A model generated the notes under the pieces. That model was not told the DNA's origin and did not search any database. It was given only the letters and a program-made list of their open reading frames with translations. A stretch of 64,000 nt of DNA from Plasmopara viticola (Eukaryota; Oomycota; Peronosporomycetes; Peronosporales; Peronosporaceae), in the NCBI GenBank assembly GCA_001695595.3, contig MBPM02000090.1, forward strand, positions 124,001 to 188,000, in the 5' to 3' direction. This document shows positions 8,823-21,400 of the stretch, piece by piece. Numbering within the stretch: position 1 is the stretch's first letter; every line of letters begins with the position of its first letter. The position numbers and the translations under genes were made by a program.

Positions 8823-11800
8823 CATCATCCATTTGATTAGTTCACAGGGAAGCAGGGATGTGGGCATACCGTTTTGCTCGGGCTTTTCAACGCGTTTTTA
8901 AGAAAGCACCCAGTCTTATTTCTGAGTTTTCAATTGCAAATGTAGAAACTTGATTTTGGTCGTCAATCCTTTAAACTAGTTTAAGTGGAAGGAAACATTC
9001 AAGACAGAGCTATTACTATGCTCAGACATGATGTATTTGGAAGTCACGTCACCAAACCATATCAAATTGGGTATTTAGTCATGAGAAATCAAAGCGGATA
9101 TTTCTATACTAGAGAATTGGATTGTACGGGGCGTTTAGGCTGCAATTATGAGCATAACCATTAATTCCTTTTTATTGCTGCTATCACTCGCCGGAAGGAT
9201 CGAATGTATCGTCACACGAGCGAGCACGAAGACGGCTTACTTGAATGATGTCGTTGACTTAAAGCTCTTTTAACAAAGATGTGTCGAAGAGGACTGAACA
9301 TTGAAGCTTCAGTGTGCAAAAGTACGCACGTGTCGTAAGAAGTTTAAGCTAGCTGGTAGAAGCTATAACATGCAATGTTCGCAGTACAAATTAAAATAAG
9401 AAACAAAAGGGCAGCGAGATTACCATATCAGAAACCTGTATTTACTCACCTGATATCGTTTTATAATACTTTGGCAAAGAATCTAATGTTTTTAGCAGAC
9501 GGTTATTGACATGACAGGCCTTCTTACTTCAATAAAAGTCACCAACGAATATAGTAAAGTAATACTGGTGGGGCAATCAAGTGCCGGAATCTGATCGTCA
9601 CGTAATTGGTAGACGACCGAGAGCTGTTCTGAGCAGGAGTGTCTAGCCGAGTTATAAAGTACTTTTATCCCGTTGTATTTATGCTTTGGACCCCTGGTAT
9701 CCACCAAGCTTGTTTTCAGGTGACGATTGACCTTAAGACAACGCAACACTAGCTTTTAAAAGCACATAGCTAACGCTAGATGTAAAACAAGTATGTACGG
9801 ATTTAATTTGACCCCATCGAGACAATTATCGACGCAGCCTAGTCTCGTAAAGTCGAATGAGAGATCAAACATAATCGCCTTATTTTTTCTAAAGCGAAGC
9901 CCGATCAGCGCGCAACAATTGAAAGTCCACAACAACAATTCTTTGCTGAAGCTTGAGACAATACTTAAGCTTTTGAAGCGTACATTTTGTATGATCTCCT
10001 GCTTGTACCTCTCTATATCAACTGCTACCTAGCTCGCTAGATTTATGCGGATCAAGTTGATCGAATCTCCCTCGATCAAAACGAATATTGCACTTTTGAT
10101 TAGCGACAATAAAGGCAATAGTTACTTGAAGGAGAGGTCCCCATGCATGCCGGTCCGTGGATAGTTGGCTTATATGTGTGAGCTTCTCTCAGATATCTTA
10201 ACAATTTTGATTGCAAAAGGGCCTTAAGCTCCGATGGAGATGCCAGCTCAGCTCCAGTTTTTGCGCATATCATAAAGCTTCTGTAGCGCTTACTGCGCCG
10301 ATTTGTGTGGCTTCCGACAACAGGACTCCCCGATCATCGCATTTAAAGCGCTTCATTAGAAAATTGGAGTGACGAAGTGACTTAACAATCTTCCTCAAGG
10401 CAGAGTACTTAGGGAAGGCGTCAGACGTCTATCAAATGTGTTTATGACGTGCAGACAGGGCATGATGAAAATGTGGCATCAAATCGCATTGCGTGTTAGC
10501 CCAATGGATGGAGAAAAATAATGGTTGACGAGATTGGAAGCGTATTGGCTGTATTTGGTTTGTTGTATGGTCAGGCAGCTGCCTATTTCAATCTCGTTAA
10601 AAATTATGAACGTGGATAAGGGTTTCCAAATCAGCGATTCATTCTGCATCAATAGCTGCAGTATTACAGGAGTCTAATTGCAATGAACGACTAGTTCGGC
10701 CTCGCAACTGCACATTTCGTATCAAATGAGTCATGACTCACCTATGCACTAGATATTTTGCTATGAATGTCAACCGCATTTTGTCCAAATATTTAAACGA
10801 TAAAAAGCTCATAGCTTGATAATATTCAAGATTTTTAACTTTAACGCTGACTTGTCGCGGGAGAAAGAGTCAGAGCAGGTCAAAGAGAGTGTCTAGCTCA
10901 ATTTCCACAATATATATGAACCAAAACTAAACGATGAAAGGACTAGTGGCTCACTTCTAGATTAAGGCTGTTACAAAGTAAATTAAAGAGTGTATAGGTA
11001 CAAGTTACACCTATGCTGACCCGAACGGTAAATGGCCACTGATTAATTATTATATGGAGTACGCAATTGTGCGATCTGAAGTAGCTCTCTCGCGGCTTCA
11101 TAGGCAAGAGGATAGATCTGATCTGTAAATTAATTCTACGGGTAAACAACTACTAAATCTTGGACATTATCTCCAGTGCCTGAACTTTCACACCGCAGGT
11201 GAGATCGCTAAGTGAGAGCTTAAAGAGGCAGAAAAAAGTTTCAAGATACCATGATATTAAAAAAGTGAGCTGGCATCGATCTCACATATACCAAAGCTGC
11301 TGAGATTGGTATGAAGCAAAAAATACCAGCTCTTAATTGAAAACTCAGCCGTGAACGATAGCCTGAAGCTTCTTCATTTTTCCGGTGAAAACGTGCTTCA
11401 CTGATAGTTGTAAGGAATTTGGCGGGTGTTAAAGAGCGCATCCACTCCAGTTGAAGATGCGAAGCCGACGTCCAACTTCGAGCTTAATATGATTTCCGAT
11501 TTATTGCTTATAGATATACACGGGCGAACCGTCAGTGTGAACTTCAGCGTATTTCAAAAGCTGACAGAGTACGCTCTAACTTTGTGATAGCAATATAGCA
11601 AATTACTGAACATGTAAAAATAAAAACGACCAAATTTTTGCGGACTTACGGCTACCACTAGTATCAAGTCGATGGTTATAGATTGATTAGTTGATAGGGC
11701 AGTGGAGTCTTCCTTGGATGCGTTACTCTTCTTTGCGAGACTCTCTATATTAAAGTTGCTATCCGTGTCACTTTCGTGTCGCCACGTTTGTGCGTTGACG

Positions 11801-14005
11801 TATTTAAGCGTGCAGCAAAGAGCGGTGCTCATGAGTATCTCCACTTAGTTAAGAATTTACCGCGCCACGAGCGTCAGAAATGCAGCGTCCCAAATGCCCC
11901 GACCTCTGACCGACTGCGTCACGCCGGACATAAAGCGGGCGCTTATCATGTCAATCCACGTGCATCGTTAGGACCACGCCGTTGCTATATTAGCCTGAAC
12001 CATTCACACCTTGTATGGACGCTATTCACTACGATCATTGCTCAGTGGGAATTGGTGACTCCACGTATCTTTGTCTTTTATGTCTCGGCGAGAATTCGTC
12101 CACGCCATTGACCGCATGCATTGATTGCTGTCTCCTACGACCACTCCTTAATGAATAATTTGCTGATTGACAAGCAATAATAAGGCCTCGCCCATTCCGT
12201 CTTGGCTTACCGTCAACAGTGTCTCACATGATACGCAACGAGTGCTGTGACTTACGCACCGCTCAACGGCTTTATGTGTTTTTCTTAACACCATTCGTAA
12301 TAATTTTTAACATAATAAGTGTTTAACGCGTTGATCGACTCGGCTCAGCATCCTTACTCATATCACGTCTGCTTTATAGCAGAGATGCTAGGAGCAAAGC
12401 GAGTGGCATCAAAAATATTTGACCGCCATTGAATATAGTGCTCGCGGTGCTCTATCCAGGATGAGGATGTATTTCGCAGCCCGTTCAATTTCAGGTCCTA
12501 TAACAGACACCGTTGGACACTAAAAAGTCAAATAGTTTGACACCTATATTTACTGCTCTCATAGTTACTCTTGCCTGTGTGCTAAGCGAGCAGTGATAGT
12601 GCAACGTTGGTGTACTTGTAGAGTCTCAGCACATGGCTGTCTCTCTTCGACAGTGGGGAGTCAAGCAAGACTGAAAGATCCTTAAAAAGCGTACAGCAGT
12701 TGCATGTCATAGCATCATTGCCTTTTTTAAACCTTCGCATCAATGACATGATCCGATTCGATGATTTTTGGCTAAGATCCTACACGAACGTATCAGAATG
12801 TTTTGCATCATCATGTCCGTGCTAAAATGCAACTTTGTTTTTAGCCAGTGAGATCATGGTATCTAGAATGATGCGTGCGGAGACACCACTTATCACACAA
12901 GCGTGCAATAAGCAATCAAAAAGATTGATACCAGTAAATGGTATTTGTAATTTGTCAAAAACTCAATCTACTTTGTATCGTCAATCATTTTCGCTTTATC
13001 CTCCACTATATCAAAGATTGGCTTTTTTCTGTTTACATCTCGAATGTCGTCACCGTTTCTCTGTCGTTAAGTTCAAACCACTGACTTCCTTTTTACATTA
13101 ACAGATCGAGATCACTCCCGTGTAAGTATCGAACACGGTTCGTCTGGAAGATGATCGATCACAATGTCGTATTTGAGCTTGCTGTGTCAACTAAGAGCGA
13201 GTACAAACATTAGGCCAGGGCCACCAAATTCCTCCTTATCTGCGCCAAGCCGTGACCACTCGCTCTTGCGACTCTTTTTATCCTTGTTGATCTCATAAAT
13301 TGGCCCCTTCGAGCATTCTTGGTGACAACGGAGAGAAGATAGAAGAAGTGCGCGGGAGGTTGAAGATTAAAAGTGTACCGAAAGGGTCTTCCAGTAATTT
13401 CACTAGTACCTTGTTAAAGCATCAAACCCAACATGAAATTTTAACCAAGACAATAGATTTTTCAGTACATGTTTTCTTATAAATCAGTGCAATAAAATGT
13501 CAACTCAAGGCTATTTCTATATAAAAAAATTGTAGATCAACTGCGTTCCCGTAATCATGGCAGTAAACGTGTATACCTTGAACCACCGGGAGCCACGATT
13601 GTTTTATTGTTTCGTCTTGACAGCTTTTAGCATAAATTTCGGGCTTCATGAAGCGGTCCAATTCAGCTTAAGTAATTAATTTGCGTGCGATAGCGTAACA
13701 CAGCAACTTAAAGGAGGCTGGCGAAATGAAAAGTGCAATAAAACGTAAATTGTACTTAATCTAGTATTTTGATGATCTCATCCTTTGATTGCGTCGATAT
13801 GTATGCCATTGGGGCAGCCGGGCAGCCACTCATTAGATGTAGGCTCTTTAATTTAAAAGCCTCGCTTTATGTATTACGTAAGCTCTTTTTTCTGATTTCT
13901 TTTTGAAAAACACAATGTTGAGTCTTCCTGATTATGTAAAATCCAGTTATTGTACAATATCGACAAGATTAACGGCATTTCGGAAATCACGATTCGTCCC
14001 ACAAG
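8823..14005. other. Gene-poor AT-rich stretch
   Basis: About 5.2 kb with no frame that matches a known family or has a convincing ATG start. The longest frame (11776-12111, plus, 111 codons) opens with GTG and has low-complexity, unfamiliar content. I see no LTRs or clear transposon domains. It is probably long-decayed repeat sequence. Confidence 0.5.
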
Positions 14006-15487
14006 ATGTGGACTCGCCAGCTCACGCGTAGCCCCAGTACAATCTGGTGCAAGCGTGCATTATCATCGCTCAACGAAAAGCAGCCCGAGAATTACCGTCT
14101 TGTCATCGTTGGCACAGGATGGGCTGGCTACCAATTGTTTACGCAGTGCCGTAAGCACCGTGTGGACATTGAAGAGACCGTGGGTCGACCCGTAGACCTC
14201 ATTGTCGTCTCGAAGCGAAACGTATGTTGGCTAATCTCTCTTTTCAATGCCTTCAATGTGCAATTGACTGACGTCTTGTTGTATATCCTGCAGCATTTCT
14301 TGTATACACCATTGCTGGCTAGTACAACCGTCGGCACGCTCGAATTTCGTTCGATCATTGAGCCACTGCGCGATAGCCAACTTGGCCAAGAGAGCGACTT
14401 TCACTTTGCTAGCGTGCAAGATATTGACCCAGAGAAGAAGGTCCTTCAAGTCGAGTCCGCTATCAGCGCTGAAAGTAGGAACCGCAAGTATGACATCAAG
14501 TACGATACGCTCGTGTTGGCTTGCGGCTCGCGTCCTTTGACATTTGGTCTACCGGGTGTGGAAAAGCATGCCTTTTTTCTAAAAGAATTGCACCACGCAC
14601 GAAAGATACGCAATCGCGTGTTAGAGAACTTTGAGGCGGCCACGCAACCTGGGGTCACACCCGAGGAGAAGAAAAGTTTACTGCACTTTGTTGTCGTAGG
14701 TGGTGGCCCCACAGGCATCGAGTTTTGTGCAGAGTTGTACGATCTAGTACAGCAAGATTTAGTGCACAAGTACCCACAGACGTCCAAGCACTTGAACGTG
14801 ACTCTTGTGGACTCGGGTGAAATTCTCAGTGGATTTGACAAGCATTTGCGTGCTGTGGCACTGCGCAAGATCCAAAAACGAAGCACGATGAAGATAGTTA
14901 AGAAAAGTTGCATTGAAGTCACGGCGGACGGCGTCACGGTGGAAGGAGGGGAGAAGATTCCGTCTGGTCTTGTCGTGTGGACGGCTGGAGTGGGTCCGAA
15001 CGAGCTGACCAAATCGTTGAAGGTCTTTGAAAAGAGTCAACGTGGGAATATTTTGACAAATCAATACTGCCAGGTTATGGGCGCCGCGAATGTCGAGGAG
15101 AAGGCCCCGTGGGGAATGCCGCGTCGTTCAAACGTGTTCTCGATTGGCGATTGTGCCGAGATCCTCGATTATCCACTTCCAGCTACTGCCCAGAAAGCGC
15201 AGTCTCAGGCAAACTACTTAGCTTTGCTGCTTCGTGGTAAAAATCCGGCACCGGCCAAACCATATGCGTTTCAAAGTAAAGGTATGATGGCGTATCTTGG
15301 TTCGTACGAGGGCCTTTTCGAGGCTCGTGCTCGCGACGACGATAAAATTACGCTCAGTGGTTGGAAAGCCTGGTTTCTGTGGCGTAGCGCGTATCTGACT
15401 AAATTGGGAAGCTGGCGCCTTCGTTTGCAGGTGCCACTCGACTGGCTCAAGGCAATGCTCGTCGGTCGTGACATATCGAAGTTTTAG
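14006..15487 (+). CDS. NDH2: Type II (alternative) NADH:ubiquinone oxidoreductase, two exons
   Basis: Single-subunit, rotenone-insensitive NADH dehydrogenase that passes electrons from NADH to ubiquinone without pumping protons. Exons are 14006-14221 and 14294-15487, giving 469 aa. The N-terminus (MWTRQLTRSPSTIWCKRALS) is a typical mitochondrial presequence. The FAD-binding loop is VIVGTGWAGYQLF, followed by the family signature HFLYTPLLASTTVGTLEFRS formed across the splice junction. The NADH-binding loop is VVVGGGPTGIEFCAELYD, then FSIGDCAE and the C-terminal GRDISKF. I see no EF-hand insert, so Ca2+ regulation is unlikely. The unspliced message is also open through the intron, adding 24 residues in the middle of the conserved signature; family conservation shows those are intronic. 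Confidence 0.95.
   Translation: MWTRQLTRSPSTIWCKRALSSLNEKQPENYRLVIVGTGWAGYQLFTQCRKHRVDIEETVGRPVDLIVVSKRNVCWLISLFNAFNVQLTDVLLYILQHFLYTPLLASTTVGTLEFRSIIEPLRDSQLGQESDFHFASVQDIDPEKKVLQVESAISAESRNRKYDIKYDTLVLACGSRPLTFGLPGVEKHAFFLKELHHARKIRNRVLENFEAATQPGVTPEEKKSLLHFVVVGGGPTGIEFCAELYDLVQQDLVHKYPQTSKHLNVTLVDSGEILSGFDKHLRAVALRKIQKRSTMKIVKKSCIEVTADGVTVEGGEKIPSGLVVWTAGVGPNELTKSLKVFEKSQRGNILTNQYCQVMGAANVEEKAPWGMPRRSNVFSIGDCAEILDYPLPATAQKAQSQANYLALLLRGKNPAPAKPYAFQSKGMMAYLGSYEGLFEARARDDDKITLSGWKAWFLWRSAYLTKLGSWRLRLQVPLDWLKAMLVGRDISKF
14222..14293 (+). other. Intron of the NDH-2 gene, in frame and stop-free
   Basis: 72-nt, phase-0 intron with donor GTATGT, acceptor CCTGCAG and a branch-point-like TGACTGAC about 25 nt before the acceptor. 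The length is a multiple of three and contains no in-frame stop, so retention would leave the reading frame intact. Confidence 0.9.
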
Positions 15488-18400
15488 ACGCCCGAGTCAG
15501 TTGATGATTTTGAAAAACAAAGTGCTTTCCTATTATGGTAGCTTGACAGTCGTCTTAGATTTGGAGAGAGTAAGGCATTACAACGAATTAAAGGATTAAG
15601 TAAAAAAGCGATGGCAAATTATACCTAATGTGCCAAAGACGCTTCACAATTAAGGACGCACTTTGCGTTCTGTATCTCGAAAAATGGTGCTGTCCTATTG
15701 CCCACTACAATGCATTCTCTTCACTTAATAAGGTTCGACATGTTTATGACACATTGCAAAATACTTGTGGTTTTTGAGTGCCAGCCATACCGAAAAATTG
15801 GTAAAGTCCGATTGCTTGAATACACAAGTTAGCTCCCGCATCATCAGGAAAGATATGCAGCGCGATGGCGTCAAATGTTCCGACATCAAAAGATACGAAT
15901 AATCTTAAACTATTATAATCAAGCAAATGGAATTCTTTATTTTCGTTAAGCTTAGGCGTTGTGAACAGTCCCCCATCTGCGCCAGCGCTTTGGCGGATCT
16001 GCATACACAACGCGTAGCACATCTTCAACAATACAATTGACTCCGCTGTCCGGCCATCGGTCTATGGATGGTCCACTGGAAACATGTCGACCCTGGAAGC
16101 ACCGTAAAACACGTCATTAACCAAGTTCAGTGAAGCGAGGCTTTTTGTCCTAACAATTAACGCTGAGACACAATTGAGGAATAGCGCTGCTGATTCGAAA
16201 TTACCTTCTGTGTTCGACACGGCTTCTAATCCAGTTTTTTGCTTAATCGGCCAGCAAAGACCACAATACCTCGTTTGCCTGCCGGGTCCTTGAAGCGCCC
16301 AGATGTAAGAGAAACTTTTCCTGCTCTGAGTTAAAAAGTTTGAATTGGCCATGAATTTCGCTTTGTTGTGGACTGAGCGGCTCTGGGAGATTATGCAAAT
16401 GGGCATTTACGTTTGAATTCTCCATTTAGGCGGTATTTTCAAACAACTGTCAAGGCAAATATAACTTGGTGGACTTAATCGTTTGGTATGAGCTTTGCTG
16501 ATCAGAATGGCTAGGAATTAATTCTCGACAGTAACTGTCTTTATGGACGAACTGCGCACTGGCGCAAATTGTACAGCGAGATTCCGTGTATAATCCGCTT
16601 CTTTGAGCAGTGCACCAACTATCTAGCTTAAAAAAAGGGCAGGCTTACAAAACCATGACCCATTGGACGTCAAAGGCCGTAGAAAGAATCGGTGCTTCTG
16701 TATGGTCTCCATGGATCTTATCTATGCTGACGAATAAGAGGTTGACTTCCGAGCTGTGAGCTAATATATCGGCTTTTTTATACCTTACCTATACTTCCGT
16801 CATTTATGCTAGTGTTTCCTGTGCCAAGCGCACGTCTCGTATGCCGCGGGGCAACGGCAGCACCTTCCAGTCGCAAGGCTACTTGCTAGGAGCAAATAAG
16901 CTCCACCGAGCCTTAGGAAGACATCTTGAGTCATAAATTTCTACCTCAAATATCTCTGTACTCTATATAAAGTACTCGCGCTCTTCAGCCTTTCTTGATA
17001 GCTGTTGAGGCAACTGGGAGCAGTTTTAGTAAGCTATGGTACTAATCTGTCAATTTCGGGGCGTCGAAAATTTGGTTTGATATTAACGGTTGAGCAAGGT
17101 AGCCGTATGCTTATGCCAGGCTCTAAGAGCACGTTGTCACCATTTGCTTAGCACAGGCACGTGTGTCACTGTATCTAGAATTATAGCAAATTTAGGGTTG
17201 AAGTTCCTCGACTTTGGTAGCGACAAACGCAGTAATATTGGACCTATGGCCCTATCCAAGATACTGTGGCTCGAGCGCCACGAGTCCAAAGTCCGAAGAC
17301 CTCGGATCACCCTTTTTCTTTCTGAATGAGCTTTAATTTATGCTAGTCCCTCCGTCAATAGATGTCAAGGTTTGGGGGCTAAATTTTATTGGTGCATATC
17401 AGCAACGCAAGCATTAGATCTTTTCTAGTAGGATGCCAGTAATCAGCGCTTTTCTCGCACTAAGAAAGCGGCTTCTACCAGCAATCTTTGTAAGCCTTTG
17501 GGCGAGAAGAAGATCCACTTCGTCTGTCTTCTTTGCTTAAAGTAGGAATGGTATTGGTGTCGACACTAAACTGAGTTAATGAATGCATCAGATAACAGAT
17601 TGGCAAGAGTGGGCATTGATCGTGAAGGCTCGATAAGGAGTGGCCCAAGCGGTTTTCACAAGACACTGCGCTCACTATATGTCTAGCACAAAAAATAGGT
17701 CTGTCTCTGTTCGACTGGCTTATCGAGTTGACATCAATTTCTTCCATGGAAAAAAATAGATCTGTCCGTGCGATCTATGGAGTCAAGAGCATGCTGTGGC
17801 TATAAAAGCAAAAGCCTTAAGCCAAGATCAGCATTACTAGCCACTTGATTCCGCGAAAGGAAGCCATGGACACACTTTTGTGCTCGTATAGCTCCGCCAA
17901 AATAAAGCATGGGTGAGATGTTTTCAGAAAATACTAGATGTATTGAAGATATGGTAGTCTTTCGAAGATAAATTGGGCGAATTTCTTGAGAGCCTGTATT
18001 TGCGAGGAGCCAATAATTAAGACCCTGTGGCTGCACCTAAGCTTAAAATGATCTTGAAGATGTAGTTAGCCTAGTTTCGCAGATAGGTAGCATAGTAACA
18101 TCAATACGCCTTTATAAGCAGGGATAGGATAATATTTTTAAGAGAGTTTGTCTCAATAGTTGAGAAATATGCACGTCATTGCAAACTCAATCATTTGCGC
18201 TTTCGTATGTGAAATATTACGGCCGTCGGTCTGAAATTGTGGCATAAATAATACCTTGACAAAACGAAGATTCCAATAGCTGTGCTACGACGTAAAGAGC
18301 GTGTGTGACGTTTACTTTCTCCAGTTAACCCCGAATATCTAGTCTCGCGATATAGAAGGAAAAAAGAAAAGCCACAAACCTTTCGTCAGCTACTGGCCTG

Positions 18401-21400
18401 ACTTGAAACCTTTGAAAACGCAAAAAGACTTCTACTGATGACAATTTGGTCCACTCTATCTTTTGAGCTTCATATCCAGAAGATGTGAGGCTTGTCATCG
18501 GATCCACCGATCATGCAAAGAGTCTCGTCTATTACGACAGGCAACTCCTCATGGGATTAAAGTATCAATACCACGCCCCATTATGCCCTTGTTATGCATG
18601 TCACTAGCATTATGCACGATGTGATAAAAACATTGTCTAGGACGACAGTTGAAAGTTTATTCCCGGGGTGCAAAAACTTCTAATGCAATTGGCAATTGGC
18701 TGCGCGACTCGCATACCGTCGGGGACTGACGCATGTCGTCGTCTTGTGCTACATTCTAGATAGTCGATCATGAATAGAAAATACTATCTATCAAATCGGC
18801 TTAAGCAACTCATGGCTTCGAGCAATTTGCCCATTTGGTCTGCGCGCCACGAGGGCGTGTATCTTACCGAAGGCGACAAAGCGGGTCAACGGATGTAGAC
18901 GTGGTCGAAGATTTATATCCAAAAGAAACATGGCAACGAACCTTGCGATGCCTACGTGACTTCTTCTTATCATTATTTATTAGGATGCCCCTTGAAAGTC
19001 CAACTTCGCGTCTCAAGGAGCCTGAAAGTTAGGGTCGCTCTGAGGTTTTCGTATTATTGTCAAGATTACAAATGCCATAAAGACACGTTTTGTGACTAAA
19101 TGACCCTCAGGAATGCTACAATCTGAAAATCATCTTATTCGACGAGGTGTAGTTCATAAGATGCATATTTGATGGAGTCTTTTTCTCAAACCAAATCTTT
19201 GTGGTCAGACGGCCCAAGTATCAAGGCTTACCACGAGAGTAATGTTATGCCCCTTCTCTACACTCAGCCGTGCACGAGTTGTTATTCTTCATAATTCGGA
19301 CGTAAATTTAGGCAAGAGAGACATCTTTGGGTGCTTCTTGATACCCAGGATCGTATACACCTCGTTGTAGAACGTGTTTTGGAGCGAATGCGCTTTTATG
19401 GGCTCTAAAATATTAGTGTGAAGCAATGCGGTTATACCGCTTTGTAGAGCAAGTGAGGTCCATTTGAACGTCTCTTGTGTAATTGATTAAAATCCTCGCG
19501 AGCTAAAATCAGCAACAACAGGTTTTGCAAGTATTGTGTGGCCTCTTGGTTGCACGCTGGGTATGGGAGAAAAAACGCATATAGTGCTCGGACTTTGGAT
19601 TGGAAGTGCTCAGTCATACATCTTGCCGACTTTAAGGTTTCACTAAGGCGATTGTCCCCAATTCAAACCTCTTGCAGATGTATAGTCTAATCAATTGCTA
19701 CACGGTCCAATCAATCGCTGCAAGTCTCAGCGCGAAGTGTGTAAATCGCTTGAAGGATACAACCTTGAAATGAGCACTGGCTCAGAGTAAACAGAATATT
19801 GGATGCATCCGACCAGCATTATGGCTGGACAATCTTGCCACCAGTTGAGGTAGGGCCACCTGTATTTTCGTTCAAAGTATTGTTATGCGCGGGGACAAGC
19901 TTAAATGTACTTTGAAATCAAGGTCCCTGGAGGTATTACATTATGAAGACGGTCCACATGAGATAAGTGTATCGCTAGAGTGTAAAAAACTACTACTTAT
20001 TGGCATATTTCGGAACAAGAACCCTGCTTACCGCAGCCTAAGTTGAAATTGTTGCTCATTAAGCAGTGTTTTCTTCTATTAAAAGAGAACCGAAGTCAGC
20101 GGGTGCACCGTCACCATACCTCAAATCGCAGAAGACGAAATTTACTGCTTTAAGGCGTTTTCGAGGAGCGAGCCTGTCCGTCGCTATTAGTCGCCTCGTT
20201 TCTTGTTGCTGATTGCACTTGAGAGCATATTGTAGATGCTTTCTTTGTACTAATGACTGAGTGCTTTTTTAAAGTGAGGCATAAAAATTCGTTTCGTCGC
20301 AAACCTAATGGCGGGTTCTCTGCACAACTTAGTAGCAAATTACAAATTTGTTACCACTGCACTACAGCTTCAAACTAAACAATGAAATTGTATGTGCAAA
20401 TTACAAGCTCATATATTTCGAGGCTACTTATAAAAGCTGAATCGACTAAATTGATAAGCTGTTGTGCTATCGAGACATGGGTTTGAGTTTAAACAGCTGT
20501 TAGCCGTATCGAATTAAGTAAACGCAAGCTGCTCAGCAAGAAAGGAGCAAGGGGATTTATACAAGCGCTTATAAAGCGGTCTAAGGGGAGATTCAATTCA
20601 GCGGTTGCAAGCAATTAGGTAAGCGATCAATGACATATCTAGCGAATGGCTTAGACCTCGTTCGATGATGAAGCCAAAATGGTAGAAAGCAAGACGGGGA
20701 GGCTCGAAGAGGGACACGTCAAGTCCCAAACCAAGAGCTGCTAGTGTGAGAGGACTACTTGGATAGTAGCAGGCAAATAATCATGTTTTGCGAGATATCG
20801 CTGGTATGGTAGAGAAATGACTGAAGTTACCGGCCGATAGTAAGGGCCAAATTTCGTGTTGTGATAGGCCAAGATTCATGAATCATGTATTAGGATAAGG
20901 CAAGATACACAACATACATTACTTCGTTGCGATAAAAGATTAATCAAGCTTTCAACGCACACTTCAATAATGAACAACAGAAGTCTTTAGAAGCCACTCA
21001 CCAAAAGACAGTACACTTTTGTGCACGCATCTTCTATGCGAGGTGCTGTGTGACTCCGTCAGAACTGGAGCTACTTAATACCTATAAAAAGTGAATCCTC
21101 TCAAAGGCTCTTCGAAGGCCTTTCTTATTTGGCGGGCGTGTAAAATACGCTGCTCGAGAGCTTGAACTTCTCCTGGCCTGGAAAAGCGCTGCAATTGCAG
21201 TCTTCTATGCAGCCAAGCAGCTAGAAAATCTTACGACACTCGATCTTGCCGTTAGTATTTGCTCTAGGGACCACACTCTTTTGGATACGATGTCTTTAAA
21301 TGTAGTCTAGTGCACAGTGAATCGTAAGGGTAACACCTTGAAAGAAAAAATTAATGGAAATTACTTCTCTCGAGTCAGGAGGTCTGTAGCGGTTGTGACG

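Noticed and set aside
11776..12111. 111-codon plus-strand frame in the 8.8-14 kb gap
   Set aside because: Opens with GTG, matches no family and has no promoter-like signal; a short stretch identical to part of the FKBP15-like gene is too brief to mean anything.
17268..17290. Second A-box-like sequence TGTGGCTCGAGCG
   Set aside because: No B box follows at tRNA spacing and no flanking duplication is visible, so it is not a second SINE copy.
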